Positions 59,330 through 59,384 of a stretch of 59,384 nucleotides of DNA are shown here, piece after piece. How positions within the stretch are numbered: the stretch's first letter is position 1; every line of letters begins with the position of its first letter. Source of the stretch: CAXTEJ01 sp964243295 (GTDB lineage: Bacteria; Actinomycetota; Actinomycetes; Actinomycetales; Angustibacteraceae); NCBI GenBank assembly GCA_964243295.1, contig CAXTEJ010000019.1:1-59384 (forward strand), written 5' to 3'. Below the pieces are notes generated by a model. That model was not told where the DNA came from, did no database searches, and was given only the letters and a program-made list of their open reading frames with translations. Both the position numbers and the translations under genes were made by a program.

Positions 59330-59384
59330 TCAGCGGTGCTCGAGGTTCTGCAGCCGCACCTGGCCGCGGGCGACCAGCCGGTCG
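59330..59384 (-). CDS. C-terminal end of an unidentified gene (window edge)
   Basis: Reading leftward from the window edge, an open frame encodes DRLVARGQVRLQNLEHR and stops at TGA 59332-59330, 37 bases before the MFS start. Too little is visible to name it. Confidence 0.45.
   Translation of the reverse strand, partial: DRLVARGQVRLQNLEHR

Overview
The window is very GC-rich (roughly 70% or more), has many GTG starts, many ATGA/GTGA stop-start overlaps, and a gene set typical of actinomycetes: mycothiol-type DinB enzymes, UdgX, SigB/F-family sigma factor, DUF4383, DUF1360, DUF3618 and DUF6158 proteins, a fur-katG pair and a CYP152 P450. It is chromosomal DNA of an actinobacterium. The genus cannot be named from the sequence alone. 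No phage, plasmid, insertion sequence or CRISPR array is intact here.

Layout. 1-4.2 kb: start of an alpha/beta hydrolase gene, three gene relics (HAD hydrolase, resolvase piece, LysE tail), then a TetR regulator next to an MDR oxidoreductase. 4.2-13 kb: two large cyclic-di-GMP proteins (GAF-PAS-GGDEF-EAL and EAL-DICT-LOV-GGDEF) flank an XRE regulator, a cupin/hydrolase operon and a Tat-exported hydrolase; a malic-enzyme relic lies just before the second. 13-23.8 kb: furA-katG and single genes with their regulators (AraC, MarR), DNA repair genes (AlkA-like, UdgX), DedA, an SDR and a phosphoribosyltransferase. 23.8-34.6 kb: Rieske fusion, STAS protein, CYP152 peroxygenase, formaldehyde-dehydrogenase-like ADH, MBL hydrolase, DUF1360, glycosyltransferase, haem-oxygenase-like iron enzyme, CDGSH protein, nnrD and a histidine phosphatase.

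34.7-49 kb: a selenium block. A three-gene formate dehydrogenase operon carries an in-frame UGA (selenocysteine) followed by a bacterial SECIS hairpin. Downstream come selD, tRNA-Sec(TCA), selA and selB, the complete set for making and inserting selenocysteine. Between the enzyme and the sel genes sits a tightly overlapped four-gene operon (NCS1 permease, cysteine hydrolase, ADP-ribosylglycohydrolase, PfkB kinase). That permease-to-selB stretch is bracketed by two copies of an unusual composite intergenic repeat.

49-59.4 kb: a stress/envelope region (DUF3618, holin-like, coiled-coil protein, DUF6158, YihY/BrkB) next to a SigB/F-type sigma factor, with two promoters sharing one motif; then a glycosyltransferase, a NYN-like protein, a PHP phosphoesterase, a CDF metal exporter with a His-rich tail and an MFS transporter.

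The best leads are the paired composite repeat, the self-consistent operators found twice (XRE, TetR, MarR), the shared stress promoter, and the blue-light-sensing cyclic-di-GMP protein.
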